Numbered from the stretch's first letter, positions 1-9,804 are shown. The stretch: 64,000 nucleotides of DNA from Planctomycetaceae bacterium (GCA_021732845.1 JAKFUF010000001.1:1-64000); one strand, 5' to 3'. Notes: a model not told the origin generated them from the sequence alone. Numbers and translations are program-made.

Positions 1-69
1 ATCTTGACATCCGCACTGGACATTCGTATCGTGCAGTGATGTGAACTGTGGTATATTATTGCATTGGGG

Positions 70-1308
70 ATGAACATGGGCGTTTCCACATTGGGCGGTG
101 GGGCGGGGGTGGCGCGTGAGGTGACAGCCAGTCGGCGGGCTGGAGGTCGCGGTTCGGTGACAGAGAACCAGTTGTTTGAGGCGCTGTGTCAGAATTTTGG
201 CGTGCTGGCCTGCGCCGCCCTCTCTGTCGGGCTGACCCTGGCATCGTTGGTGCAACGAGTGGCCCGCTCGAAGCGTTTGCGGGCGGGGCGGGATGGCGCG
301 CGGAGCGTGATGATCGGCTATGCCAATGAGCGGCTGCAAGGGGCGGTGTCGGCCGGGGAGGCGTGGGCATTGCAGTTTCAAGCGCGGGCCGGCGTGATGA
401 CCGGTGTGTCGGCAGACGCGGGAAGGCCGTTGGAATCGCCGCCGCTTCCCTCACATCGCGTGGCTCAACCGGTTGGGCAGGGTGAGCCACGGCCGGATTT
501 GGCCGAAGCGCTGAGCAGGCGGTTGGTCGTCGCGCTGGACCGCGGCGAGCCGTGGGCGGTGATGTATTGCCTGAGCCACCTGGATCCCGATGGCCCGTTC
601 TTCGCCAAGTGCCGCCGCGGCTGGCAACACGACTTGTGGGCAGAGCAGCTTGCGGCCGCTCCGATGGTCACGAAGAGCGCGGCAAAACCTGGTGATCGCG
701 AGGTTGCGGACGCAAAGAAGGTGTTGGAGGGGCGTGGTGATGCCGAGCCACGGTTGATGGTTGACGCTCATGAGGGTGTGGATGGTGTAATGGCAGCGCC
801 GCCTGTCCGCGCCCGTAGTGTGGACTTCAGTCCACAACCAAGTTGCCGGCTCGTCATGGCCGTGTCGGCTCAAGCCGACGCTACGGAAGCAGCCTGTCTC
901 GCGCCCCCTGTCTGTGGCGGCTGGTTCCAACGTCGGCTGCGCCTTCCCGCCGGTGGATCAGGGGTCGGTTCCGGCGAAGCGCCGCCTGTCCGCGCCCGTA
1001 GTGTGGACTTCAGTCCACAACCAAGTTGCCGGCTCGTCATGGCCGCGTCGGCTCAAGCCGACGCTACGGAAGCAGCCTGTCTCGCGCCCCCTATCTGTGG
1101 CGACTGGTTCGAACGCCGGCTGCGCCTGCCCGCCGGTGGATCGGGAATCGGGCGATTCCAGGGAAGCGCCGCCTGTCTGCGGGCGATGGAGCGAACTTCG
1201 ATCAGAGGCCTTGCGCCGCCCTGCGCCCCTCTTGGAAGTCGCTGGCAGGATCGCAGTCATTTCATTCAACGTGGCGGACCTGATTCGGGTTCGCGATGCG
1301 ATGGTTAA
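70..1308 (+). CDS. Terminase-small-subunit-like HTH protein with in-frame repeat expansion
   Basis: The first ~170 residues align by eye with the protein at 19555-21069: an HTH-like segment (about residues 33-75), a 'GEAWALQFQ' stretch where the other has 'KKPWAILFV', then a second unit 'GEPWAVMYCL' matching 'GAPWAIKYCL'. This HTH plus G-x-PWAI-x-F layout is familiar from phage terminase small subunits and related planctomycete proteins. From residue 243 onward the protein is translated from two 183 bp DNA repeats, then low-complexity sequence to the stop, so the C-terminal 40% is probably not a native domain. ATG codons at 70 and 76 and TTG at 64 are all possible starts; no clear ribosome site decides. 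No large terminase or capsid gene is nearby, so a phage packaging role is not supported. It may be a decaying gene. Confidence 0.55.
   Translation: MNMGVSTLGGGAGVAREVTASRRAGGRGSVTENQLFEALCQNFGVLACAALSVGLTLASLVQRVARSKRLRAGRDGARSVMIGYANERLQGAVSAGEAWALQFQARAGVMTGVSADAGRPLESPPLPSHRVAQPVGQGEPRPDLAEALSRRLVVALDRGEPWAVMYCLSHLDPDGPFFAKCRRGWQHDLWAEQLAAAPMVTKSAAKPGDREVADAKKVLEGRGDAEPRLMVDAHEGVDGVMAAPPVRARSVDFSPQPSCRLVMAVSAQADATEAACLAPPVCGGWFQRRLRLPAGGSGVGSGEAPPVRARSVDFSPQPSCRLVMAASAQADATEAACLAPPICGDWFERRLRLPAGGSGIGRFQGSAACLRAMERTSIRGLAPPCAPLGSRWQDRSHFIQRGGPDSGSRCDG
796..1165. repeat. Two direct 183 bp hairpin-rich repeats inside a coding region
   Basis: Copies begin at 796 and 979, differ at only a few positions, and are exactly 61 codons apart, so the reading frame is kept. 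A third partial start occurs at 1166. Each copy holds two perfect short hairpins, TGTGGACT-TC-AGTCCACA and GTCGGCT-CA-AGCCGAC, enclosed by CGTAG...CTACG. This looks like a dispersed intergenic hairpin element that has entered and duplicated within a gene. Confidence 0.85.
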
Positions 1309-1803
1309 GGCAAAGTTTGTCCGGATCAGTCCGGAAACCAGACGAGTGAGGAAAAGCCCTCCGGGGACATCACGACCACCCCGTGGGATGGCGACAACCG
1401 GAACACGGCGGTCGAGCTTCCCAACGGCGACCGGGTGACGATGCTCTACACCGCCGCCGGCCAGCGCGTGCGGCGGGAGTCGTTCGACGAGACGAAGGTG
1501 TTTCTGTTCGACGCCCAGAACATTCTGGCCGAGTACGACGAGGCCGGGTTCCCGCAGGCCGCCTTCACGCTTGAGCCACGCGAGTTTGGGAATGTCATCT
1601 CGCAGCACCGCCAGGAGGGCGCGCTGTGGGCCGCGGCCTACTACCACTTCGACGCCCTGGGCAGCACCGACAGCCTGACGGATTCCATCGAGGTCGTCAC
1701 CGACAGCTACCAGTACACCGCCTACGGCGACCTGAAATCCAGCAGCGGCACCAGCATCAACCTCTTCACCTGGGTGGGCGAACTGGGCATACGCTTGTTT
1801 TAG
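1309..1803 (+). pseudogene. RHS-repeat protein fragment
   Basis: Translation in the frame of the upstream gene, after its stop, reads SGDITTTPWDGDNRN, then VELPNGDRVTMLY, then the RHS core signature YYHFDALGSTDSLTD and YQYTAYGDL, ending FTWVGELG before a stop. RHS/YD proteins normally continue with GYYFDxxxxLYYVRARYYDP and a toxin or other C-terminal domain; all of that is missing, as is the long N-terminal part. No start codon is convincing. This is a ~160-codon relic of a large RHS protein fused by rearrangement to the end of the repeat-bearing gene. Confidence 0.8.
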
Positions 1804-1855
1804 GTCTGGCAGGCCGCGAACTTGTGAGGGAATGAAACGGACGGGACACGGATAC

Positions 1856-4204
1856 TCACCTGAGCTGCTCCAGAAGCCAGGCCGCAGCAGAGGAACGCGA
1901 ATCGGTGATGGTGAATGCTTGAGGCGTGGCTGAGTAATTCGCCGTCGCGGGGGCGTACGTTTTCTCCATTTCGACGACCGATACGGGGCGATTCAAGTGA
2001 TCGACGAGCGACTCCAGACGCAGCGGTCGCGGTGCCAGACCGCCAGCCAAGTCCGCAAGGTCGCCGACAGTCAATGCTCCGGGTATCGAAGTCCCGTGCG
2101 GGATCAGAACTGCGAAGTGAGTCAGAACACTTTGATAATCGAGCAGGCCTCCCGCCACGTAGATGGCACGGATATCATCCTCGAACAACGCACCGAACAG
2201 CGCGAGCAGTCCGCCCAGCGGATCCGGCCCCTGAGGCCAGCCATCGACGCCGTGCGGCACTTTGTAATTGGCCTCGGCCGAGTTCGGGACAGTGAGCGAA
2301 TCGCCCCACAACGCCAGCCGATTGACATCGACGTCTTTCCGCTCGCGCAGATAGGCGATTACCGATCGCAGGTCCCGCAGCCGTTCGCCAAACAGGGTTT
2401 CGCCGAAGAGTTGCAGATTGGCGGAAATGTCGGTGTCACCGGATCGCGACTCGCCCGTGCCACGGACATCCGCAAGCACTACGACCGCACCGCCGTCGAC
2501 AAGCTTCTGCACTTCGGCCGCCCGTTCTTTCAAGAATCCGGCCTTCCCTTTCTGAGCCACGCCGATGATGGCTGGTGCCCGGCCGTTGACTTTGACCGGA
2601 ACCAGCACCACGACCGGCACCACGATCCCCGCCTCCACCTCCAGAACGACGCGTTCGACCTTCGCTCCGGCGACCGGCTGATCATCGCTGGATTGTGAGT
2701 TGACGACGGGTGAACTGGCCGGTGCCACGGGACCGAGCAGCCTGCTCCAGTCGTCACGGAGAAGTTGCCGGCGCTCGGTCGGTGACTTGGCGGCCAGTCG
2801 TTTCCGTGCGGCACTGATCCGATCCTGGGCCACGGCGCTCATCAGTTCGTTCAGGCTTTTTGGCTTCAGTTCCTGCCGAGCCTTGTCGGTCATGCAGATC
2901 AGTTCTTCGGACTTGCGCGGCGCGCTATATTCGTCGTTCTCCGAGACCTTGATCCCAAACCAGCGTTCGAACAGCGGATGGATTTTGCGACGGTGGAACG
3001 CGCCGATGTTGTTGCAGTGGGACGCCTCGGGGGGCCGACCACTGAGCAGCCCCTTGCCATGAGTGAAGCCGATGTCATCGGGTGCCTTGTAGAACACCCC
3101 CCAAATTTTCTGATAGCGTTTCCAGACCGGGTCGCGTTCCTGGTCCCACGAAAATTCGTGGGCATGAATGACGTGTCGCGGTGCCATGCTGCCCACGATG
3201 ACCCAGTGCAGAAAATCGTCGCGCCCGCCGAGACGCAGACCACGGGTGGACTCCCAGTAGGCGCCACCCAAATAGTTGAAACTGGTTTCGGCATCTTCGG
3301 GAAGCGGGTAGCGGGTCTCTGGTTGCGGGCCGCCGAAGTTGAACGGCACACAGCAGGCGATACGGGGATCGAGGGCGGCTGTCACTGCTGCCGGATCGCC
3401 TCCCCCCGCCACCGCGCCGAGAATGATGATTCGCTGCGGATCGATGCCCTCTTTTGCCAACAGCAGATCGACGCCGCGCATCAGGTCCCACGCCATCCAG
3501 CCCATCAGGCTGTCGCCCAGCAGATGAAGCTGCATGCCGGTGTCCTGACGGAAGTAGTAATCCTGTCGACCCGCTCGGTACGGCTTGGGATAATCCGTCT
3601 CCCGGTGGAACGGGTGTGACCTGCGTTCACCGTAACCTACCTGGTCAATAACGAGAACCACGCAACCGCTCCGAGCCCATGTCATCCCCATGTCTTGCAA
3701 TTCGCTGTCGCGTTTGCCGCCGTGATGAGTATGCGCGATCAGGATCCCCGGCATCGACTTGGTTGGTTGGGCGGGTACGTAAAGATTGCCCGTGACCCAC
3801 TCCCCAGGACGGCTTTCATACAGCGTGTTTTCGATCCTGAAGCCGTCTCCCTCGACGGTGGTCGTCACTTGCATATTGAGCCTGGACGGAGGCAACGGAT
3901 ACTCGCCGAGCGAACGACGCAAACGCTCGATCCGTTCGTTGCGAAACGTCTCCCACTCCCGGCGAGTGGTGATCTTGCCCCATTCCGCGCGATTGCGTGC
4001 ATTCACATCGGCCGAATGTTTGGCGATCTGGCGTTCCATCATCCCCTCCGCTTCGCCGCGCTGTTCCCTGGTCAAGACGTCAGGCGAAAGTTGTTCAAGT
4101 TCTCCGGCAACAATGGCGGTCGCCCGTGGAACAAAAACCAGCAGCAAGACGGCAACGCGGAGCATGGCTTGTTGGTGCATCCGATTTGGCTCCAGAGGAT
4201 TCAT
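1856..4204 (-). CDS. Secreted alpha/beta hydrolase, acetyl-xylan-esterase-like
   Basis: 782 residues. The N-terminus has a hydrophobic segment MLRVAVLLLVFVPRATA typical of a signal peptide, so the protein should be periplasmic or outside. There are two hydrolase-like halves: the first around residues 95-330 (VTGNLYVP, GILIAHTHHGG, VLVIDQVGYGERR), the second around 530-720 (VVVLADVRGTGESR, LALWGDSLT). This matches the large planctomycete esterase proteins related to the acetyl xylan esterase and dipeptidyl-peptidase folds. GDSLT in the second half could be the nucleophile elbow; the first half has GAVAGG where GxSxG would be expected, so it may be inactive. It stands alone on the minus strand with no partner. 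Substrate is unknown; a polysaccharide ester is the usual guess. Confidence 0.7.
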   Translation of the reverse strand: MNPLEPNRMHQQAMLRVAVLLLVFVPRATAIVAGELEQLSPDVLTREQRGEAEGMMERQIAKHSADVNARNRAEWGKITTRREWETFRNERIERLRRSLGEYPLPPSRLNMQVTTTVEGDGFRIENTLYESRPGEWVTGNLYVPAQPTKSMPGILIAHTHHGGKRDSELQDMGMTWARSGCVVLVIDQVGYGERRSHPFHRETDYPKPYRAGRQDYYFRQDTGMQLHLLGDSLMGWMAWDLMRGVDLLLAKEGIDPQRIIILGAVAGGGDPAAVTAALDPRIACCVPFNFGGPQPETRYPLPEDAETSFNYLGGAYWESTRGLRLGGRDDFLHWVIVGSMAPRHVIHAHEFSWDQERDPVWKRYQKIWGVFYKAPDDIGFTHGKGLLSGRPPEASHCNNIGAFHRRKIHPLFERWFGIKVSENDEYSAPRKSEELICMTDKARQELKPKSLNELMSAVAQDRISAARKRLAAKSPTERRQLLRDDWSRLLGPVAPASSPVVNSQSSDDQPVAGAKVERVVLEVEAGIVVPVVVLVPVKVNGRAPAIIGVAQKGKAGFLKERAAEVQKLVDGGAVVVLADVRGTGESRSGDTDISANLQLFGETLFGERLRDLRSVIAYLRERKDVDVNRLALWGDSLTVPNSAEANYKVPHGVDGWPQGPDPLGGLLALFGALFEDDIRAIYVAGGLLDYQSVLTHFAVLIPHGTSIPGALTVGDLADLAGGLAPRPLRLESLVDHLNRPVSVVEMEKTYAPATANYSATPQAFTITDSRSSAAAWLLEQLR

Positions 4205-4578
4205 GGGGCAAGACTGTCATCCGTGTCACGCCGCCCACCTTTTCGCAGGCAACAATAAGCTGGGATCTTGCCATCTGATTTGAGGTACGGCAATGGAGCC
4301 GCTCCCGTGACGCCTCCCAGTTCCAGGTCGAGCTTCCGAATTGCCAGCCACCCTTCAAAATCGATCGTGCCCCCGTGCCCGCAGGTAAGTGTTCTGTTAT
4401 CAATCACTTAGATGCGACAGGATGTTCTTCAGGATGTTCTTTCATTCCCAATTGGTGCGCAATCCGGGTTTGAGGGAACGCCCTCGAAGTCGCCGTCGCC
4501 GCTCATTGACGAACGCCATCGAATGGTGTACGCTCTCACACATCAATGACCCCTGATGCATGAACAAGAGGGCATTCG
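4205..4578. other. Divergent intergenic region, no gene supported
   Basis: 374 bp between the minus-strand hydrolase and the plus-strand DUF1549 gene, so promoters for both should lie here. A 68-codon minus-strand frame with a GTG start (4407 to 4201) overlaps the hydrolase start by ATGA, but I recognise nothing in it and do not call it. An AAGAGGG ribosome site precedes the ATG at 4579. Confidence 0.5.
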
Positions 4579-6216
4579 ATGGAGACGTTCGCTCGCCACA
4601 GAGTGCTCTTGGCAATAACGGTCGTCCTGCTGCTTTTCTCGGCCGTACCAGCTTGGGCCGATCCCCCGCTACGCGAGGCGATCGATGCACAAATGACGAT
4701 TGTTTGGGAGCGGGAGAAAGTCGCTCCCGCCCCAGCCGCGGATGATGCCGCGTTCTTGCGCCGCGTCTGGCTTGATCTGTGTGGAATTGTTCCCACGCAT
4801 GAGGTCGCCCGGCAGTTTCTCGATGACGCCGATCCGCAGAAGCGAGCCAAACTCATCGATCGGTTGCTGGACGATCCGCGATATGCGCAGCATCAGGCCG
4901 ACATCTGGGACATGGTCCTGTTCGGACGCAATCCGCCGGGGTATGACGCTCCGAAACGGGTTGGTTGCCAGACGTGGATGCGGAACTCGTTTGCGGCGAA
5001 CATGCCGTACGACCAGTTTGTCCGGCACCTGTTGCGGGCTGAGGGCAACACGGCCGAGCAGGGGGCGCCGATGTACCTCGTCCAGTACTCCCGCCAGCCC
5101 GAAGACGCGGCGATGGCAGTCAGCCAGACGCTGCTGGGGGTGCAGTTGCAGTGCGCCCGCTGCCACGATCATCCCTACGAAGCCTGGACGCAGCGCGATT
5201 TCTACGGCATGGCGGCGTTCTTCTCACGGTTGTCCGCCGTCCGCAACGGCCAGGTCAATTCGCTTGACAAGGTCTACCTGGCCGAGATGAATACGGGGGA
5301 GATCAAATTCGTCGGCCCCGCGAAGGACGCCGTCCCCGGCAAGCAGGGCGAGCCGATCAAGCCGAAGTTTCTGCTGGGCGACGCCATTGAAGAGCCCGAT
5401 CTCACCGCCGAATTCAAGGATGAAAAGCATCCCGGCGACGGCAAGCCACCCGTCCCGCCCAAGTTTTCACGCAAGGACAAGCTGGCGGACTGGGTCACGG
5501 CCCCGACGAATCCGTACTTCGCCCGGGCGGCGGTGAACCGGGTCTGGTCACAGTTCATGGGGCGCGGGCTGGTCCACCCGGTGGACAACATGAGCCCCTC
5601 GAATCCACCCAGCCATCCAGAGTTGCTCGACGTTCTGGCGAAAGAGTTCGTGGCACAGCGGTTCGACATGAAGAAACTGATCCGCGAGATCTGCAACAGC
5701 AGGGCGTATCAACTGGCGTCGACCGGTGAGGTGGCCGAGCCGTTTCCGCAGTGGTTTGAACGGGCGCGGACCCGGCCGCTGTCGGCGGAAGAACTGCTCG
5801 AGTCCTGGCGGGTCGCCACCGGCCATGACGAAGTCACGGCCCGTTCAGGTAAAAAAGTCGAAGGCCGATTTCATGGCGTAACATTTGACTACCTGCGTCA
5901 ATTCTTTGGTGAGCCGACGAACGGCGTCGGCGACTTTCAGGGTGGACTGCAGGAGCACCTGTACCTGAACAACGGCGAGCTTCCCCGGTTGCTGACGGCG
6001 GAAGAAGGAAGCCTGCTCGACGCGGTGATCACGTCGACCGATCCCCCCGAGTCTCGGATCGACCGCATGTTCGTCTCAGTGTTGACGCGGTTACCCGATC
6101 CAGACGAGCGGGCGAAGTTCGTCGAGTTCGTCATGGTGAAAGAGAACACCCAGGAACGGTGGAGAGAAGCCGTCTGGGTGCTGATGTCCTGCAGCGAGTT
6201 TCGGTTCAACCATTAA
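4579..6216 (+). CDS. DUF1549/DUF1553 secreted cytochrome-like protein (cassette 1)
   Basis: 545 residues with a clear signal peptide (cleavage after about residue 27, AWA). The N-terminal domain (about 30-240) is DUF1549, marked by AAFLRRVWLDLCGIVPT and the CARCHDHP motif at residues 192-199. The C-terminal domain (about 295-540) is DUF1553, marked by FARAAVNRVWSQFMGRGLV and a terminal SCSEFRFNH. These planctomycete proteins are thought to act with DUF1501 proteins outside the cytoplasm, but no reaction is established; the CxxCH motif could bind haem or metal. The DUF1501 gene follows 113 bp later and a WD40 gene after that, the order repeated in the next cassette. The ATG at 4579 is supported by an AAGAGGG ribosome site and by the signal peptide. 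Confidence 0.93.
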   Translation: METFARHRVLLAITVVLLLFSAVPAWADPPLREAIDAQMTIVWEREKVAPAPAADDAAFLRRVWLDLCGIVPTHEVARQFLDDADPQKRAKLIDRLLDDPRYAQHQADIWDMVLFGRNPPGYDAPKRVGCQTWMRNSFAANMPYDQFVRHLLRAEGNTAEQGAPMYLVQYSRQPEDAAMAVSQTLLGVQLQCARCHDHPYEAWTQRDFYGMAAFFSRLSAVRNGQVNSLDKVYLAEMNTGEIKFVGPAKDAVPGKQGEPIKPKFLLGDAIEEPDLTAEFKDEKHPGDGKPPVPPKFSRKDKLADWVTAPTNPYFARAAVNRVWSQFMGRGLVHPVDNMSPSNPPSHPELLDVLAKEFVAQRFDMKKLIREICNSRAYQLASTGEVAEPFPQWFERARTRPLSAEELLESWRVATGHDEVTARSGKKVEGRFHGVTFDYLRQFFGEPTNGVGDFQGGLQEHLYLNNGELPRLLTAEEGSLLDAVITSTDPPESRIDRMFVSVLTRLPDPDERAKFVEFVMVKENTQERWREAVWVLMSCSEFRFNH

Positions 6217-6329
6217 CAACCCTTCCGCACCAGTCAGGCGAGCCGAGTGGCGTCAGCCCTCGGACCTGATTAACGGTGACGCATCCTACGTCTTTCCAAT
6301 CCTTTCGGATTGAACCGCGCGAGCCGTCC

Positions 6330-7601
6330 ATGAACCCGCACAATCCGACCGTTGATCATCTGTCGCGCCGCGCCCTGCTGAAAGGCTGCGTCGGCACCGC
6401 CGCCGGCGGCATGGTGATGAACTGGGGTTCGCTGGTCTCGTCGGCACACGCGGCGGAAGCGGCCTCCAAAAAGCAGAAGCGGTGCATCCTCCTCTGGATG
6501 AACGGCGGGGCCAGCCAGTTTGAAACCTTCGACATGAAGGTGGGCCGACCGGCCGGCGGATTGTTCCGCCCGATCAGCACGAACGTGGCCGGGACGCAGG
6601 TGTGCGAACTGCTGCCCAACATGGCGAAATTGATGGACAAGCTGGCGGTCGTCCGGTCGATGCACACTTCGCAGATCGACCACCCTGGCGGCATTCACTT
6701 GATGCACACCGCTTACTCCGAAGCGGCGAACATCCGGTTTCCGGAACTGGGCGCGGTCATCGCGAAGTACATCGGCCGAGAGCAGTCGGCCCTGCCGCAG
6801 TTCATCAAGATCGCCACGAACGGCCACTCCGGCTCCGGGTTTCTTGGGCCGAGGTTCGCGCCGTTCAACATGGGCCACGACGGCAACCTGCCGCCATTCT
6901 CCAAGTCGTACATCGACCCTCAAGCCGAGAACCGGCGGCACGAGCTGCGCGACTTCATGGAGAACCACAACGCCCGGATTCACAAGGTTGAAACCGCCCG
7001 CATGCACCGCGAGTCGTACGCCGCCGCGCGCCGCCTGCAAAACGTGCTGGAAACGTTCAAGATCGACTCCGAGTGGATCAAGTACGGGCCGCTCTACGGC
7101 GACAGTTGGTTTGGTCGCAACTGCCTATTGGCCCGGCGGCTGATCGAAGCGGACGTGCCGTTCGTCGAGGTCGGCCACGGCAGCTACGACACCCACGGCG
7201 ACAACTTCACTGGTCACAAGTCGCTGACCGCGCCGATGGACCAAGCCTGGTCGGCCCTCCTCAACGATCTCGCGGAGCGCGGCCTTCTGGAGAACACGCT
7301 GGTCGTCTGGATGGGCGAAATCGGCCGGACGCCGCAGATCAACAACCGCGCGGGCCGAGATCACTACGTCCGCGCCTGGAGCACCGCCCTGGCTGGCTGC
7401 GGCGTGAGAGGCGGCTACGTCCACGGCGCCACCGACATCGACGGCCACGACGTCGTCTCCGGCGAAGTCACCGAAGGAGACTTTTTCGCCACGATCTATG
7501 CCGCCCTGGGGATCGACCCGAAGAAAGAGAACTTCGCCGGCTCCCGTCCCGTCCCGCTCGCGCCCTTCGGCTCGAAAGTGGTCAGAGAGTTGCTCGTTTG
7601 A
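6330..7601 (+). CDS. DUF1501 protein, Tat-exported (cassette 1)
   Basis: 423 residues from the ATG at 6330; the frame is open 18 codons further but the Tat-type leader SRRALLKGCVG sits just after this ATG, so it is the better start. DUF1501 proteins have an alkaline-phosphatase/sulfatase-like fold. Seen here: ILLWMNGGASQFETFD near the N-terminus, GHGSYDTHGDNF, TLVVWMGEIGRTPQIN and GRDHYVRAWS, which are the expected metal-site and core motifs of the family. It is probably cotranscribed with the upstream DUF1549/DUF1553 gene. Enzymatic activity and substrate are not known for the family. Confidence 0.93.
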   Translation: MNPHNPTVDHLSRRALLKGCVGTAAGGMVMNWGSLVSSAHAAEAASKKQKRCILLWMNGGASQFETFDMKVGRPAGGLFRPISTNVAGTQVCELLPNMAKLMDKLAVVRSMHTSQIDHPGGIHLMHTAYSEAANIRFPELGAVIAKYIGREQSALPQFIKIATNGHSGSGFLGPRFAPFNMGHDGNLPPFSKSYIDPQAENRRHELRDFMENHNARIHKVETARMHRESYAAARRLQNVLETFKIDSEWIKYGPLYGDSWFGRNCLLARRLIEADVPFVEVGHGSYDTHGDNFTGHKSLTAPMDQAWSALLNDLAERGLLENTLVVWMGEIGRTPQINNRAGRDHYVRAWSTALAGCGVRGGYVHGATDIDGHDVVSGEVTEGDFFATIYAALGIDPKKENFAGSRPVPLAPFGSKVVRELLV

Positions 7602-7757
7602 ACTGGGCGATGTGCGGAGTTGCCGGTCGAATCAACGCAAACAACAAACGCAATTGAGATGAGTGCCGATCAGCGTGGATTAGTGTTCGTTAATCTGGGG
7701 AGTACTCAGCGTCGCCAATCTGCACTAATGCCCTGCCTTTCGATGAGTCGACCGACA

Positions 7758-8082
7758 AGGATCGCCGCAACAATCACTGTGACATTTGTCTCCCTCTCCA
7801 GCCGCGAACGCCGTCAAGGATAACGAATGAAGTTGTTGGTGAAGTCGACAGGCCTGGCAAAACGGCGCGGGAGTCGTACGGTCATAACTTAACCACGAAT
7901 TTTCACGAATCTTACGAATTTCACGAATGATCAACCGGCATGGCTTCGCGGGTGATGGGATCCTGCGCGTTGTTATTCGTGACATTCGTCTTATTCGGGA
8001 AGATTCGTGGGTCCCCGTTCTCGTTGCGTAAGACCGGCCTTCGGTCAGCAACTTGAAGCGTGCTTTATTCTTTGTCCGGTCC
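7758..8082 (+). repeat. Left arm of ~320 bp inverted repeat flanking a WD40 gene
   Basis: About 325 bp that recur, inverted and roughly 90% identical by eye, at 9441-9762. The arm contains clustered CACGAAT/ATTCGTG heptamers that themselves form an internal inverted repeat around 7894-8009. It lies between the DUF1501 gene and the WD40 gene. The 156 bp before it (7602-7757) hold no gene. Confidence 0.9.
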
Positions 8083-8094
8083 TAAAGGTTTAAC

Positions 8095-9339
8095 ATGGCC
8101 GAGATTAAGCCTGAAAGCGTTCATCCCGCGTGGCAGTTGCTGTTTCAGGGGGCGTGGCCGATGTCGGCGGTGTTCCTCGGTTCACACCGCCGGCTGGCCG
8201 GGGCGAACCAGGACGGCACGATCTTGATCTGGGATCTTCCGGAAAAGCCGGTGGCCGGAAAGATCAAGGACGATCAAGGAAAAGAGATCGACGGCATTGA
8301 AGCCCCCGGTCCGGTGCGGAAGCTGGAAGGCCATTCGAACGCCGTCACCCGCATGCTCGCCTCGGCCGATGGCAAGACGCTGGTCTCGGCCAGCCTCGAC
8401 CGCACCGTCCGCATTTGGGACCTCACTGCGGCAGCGGCCGGCAAGGGCGAGATCGTGCTGGATCAACGCCGGCGCGAGAATGAGTCCCGGCGGGTCGAGA
8501 AGGAGAAGCGCGACACGCTTTTGAATGCTCCCGGCGTGCCTGTCGAGACGCAACCCGCACTGGCCACGCTGCCCCATCGCGATTGGATTAATGCCCTTGG
8601 ACAAAGCGCGGACGGCAAGCGGTTCATCAGCGGGGACGATTCCGGTTTGGCGATTGTGTGGGATCTGACCGAGCGCAAGGAGATCAACCGCTGGCAGTGT
8701 GAAGGGATCGCGTGGATTGTGGCCGCGGCACTTTCGCCCGACGGTGAAACGGCACTCGTGTCGCAGTATCGCAATCACGGTGGCGAATACAACAACTACC
8801 CGGCGGGCTTGAGGCTCTACAACGTGGCCGATGGTTCGGTGAAGCTCGACATCCTGAAGACGCTGTATCCCAAGGAAAAGAACCCCAAATACCAGTACCA
8901 GTATGAATATCACCAGTTCGTGGCCGCCGGTTTGATCGCCGCGGCGTTCTCGCCCGATGGCAAGACGCTGGCGCTCGGTCAGGGGGGAGAATCGGGCGAA
9001 GGCAAGCTGCACTTCCTGGAGGTTGAGACGGGCAAGGTCATTCGAACTGTCCCTGGGCATCAGAACGGCGTGACCGATCTGGCGTACTCGCGCGACGGCA
9101 CCTGTCTGTTTTCGTCGGGCCGAGACACGCTCATTCGCGTCACAAAGGTCGAAGACGGTAAGGAGATCGCCAAGATCGGCAAATCGCGTGGCGGCCAGTT
9201 CAGCGACTGGACCAGCAGCCTCACCCTGTCGCCCGATGAGCACTGGCTCGCCACCAGCGACATCTCCGGCCTGATCCAGGTCTGGGAACTCGGAGAACCG
9301 ATTGATGTCTCAAGAATGACAGCAATGACACCTTCGTAA
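8095..9339 (+). CDS. WD40-repeat protein (cassette 1)
   Basis: 414 residues with at least five recognisable WD40 blades: GTILIWDL, RTVRIWDL, SGLAIVWDL, a divergent central blade, TLIRVTKVEDG and a final SGLIQVWEL. Recurrent SPDGKTLA-type turns separate them. No signal peptide is visible, so a cytoplasmic scaffold is likely, unlike its exported cassette partners. The start ATG is only 12 bp after the left inverted-repeat arm, so the gene's own promoter and ribosome site lie inside or beside the repeat; no strong Shine-Dalgarno is seen. The homologue in cassette 2 at 12909 is shorter and directly coupled to its DUF1501 gene. Confidence 0.9.
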   Translation: MAEIKPESVHPAWQLLFQGAWPMSAVFLGSHRRLAGANQDGTILIWDLPEKPVAGKIKDDQGKEIDGIEAPGPVRKLEGHSNAVTRMLASADGKTLVSASLDRTVRIWDLTAAAAGKGEIVLDQRRRENESRRVEKEKRDTLLNAPGVPVETQPALATLPHRDWINALGQSADGKRFISGDDSGLAIVWDLTERKEINRWQCEGIAWIVAAALSPDGETALVSQYRNHGGEYNNYPAGLRLYNVADGSVKLDILKTLYPKEKNPKYQYQYEYHQFVAAGLIAAAFSPDGKTLALGQGGESGEGKLHFLEVETGKVIRTVPGHQNGVTDLAYSRDGTCLFSSGRDTLIRVTKVEDGKEIAKIGKSRGGQFSDWTSSLTLSPDEHWLATSDISGLIQVWELGEPIDVSRMTAMTPS

Positions 9340-9440
9340 CCTGAGACGCCTCGCGTCGACCAGAAATCTATTGGCGTTCAGATGCGGTCCTTCAGTCATC
9401 TTTTTTGTGGCCGCCAATAAATGCTAATGAACACTAAGTA

Positions 9441-9762
9441 CCGGACAAGGAATAAAGCACGCTTCAAGGTGCTAACCGAAGGCCGGTCTTAGGCAACGAG
9501 AAGGGGGAACCACGAATTTTCACGAATAAGACGAATGTCACGAATAACAACGAGCAGGATTCCGTCACCCGCGAAGCCATGCCGGTTGATCATTCGTGAA
9601 ATTCGTAAGATTCGTGAGAATTCGTGGTTAATTTATGACCGTACGATTCCCGCACCGTCTTGCCAGGTCTGTCGACTACACCACCAACTTCATTCGTTGT
9701 CCTTGATGGCGTTCGCTGCTGGATAGGGAGACAAATGTCACAGTTATTGTTGCTGCGATCCT
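9441..9762 (-). repeat. Right arm of ~320 bp inverted repeat
   Basis: The reverse complement matches 7758-8082 along its whole length with scattered substitutions. The arm ends 42 bp before the chosen start of the next DUF1549 gene and fills most of the 465 bp gap after the WD40 gene. Short TTAGTGTTCATTAGC-like sequence just outside each arm (7681 and 9424) suggests that the related sequence extends slightly further in degenerate form. Confidence 0.9.
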
Positions 9763-9804
9763 AATATGCAATATCACCTTTGGTTCATTCGGCATCGGTG
9801 CGAG

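Noticed and set aside
4201-4407. 68-codon minus-strand frame overlapping the hydrolase start by ATGA
   Set aside because: Possible coupling, but it needs a GTG start, lacks a ribosome site and shows no recognisable sequence.
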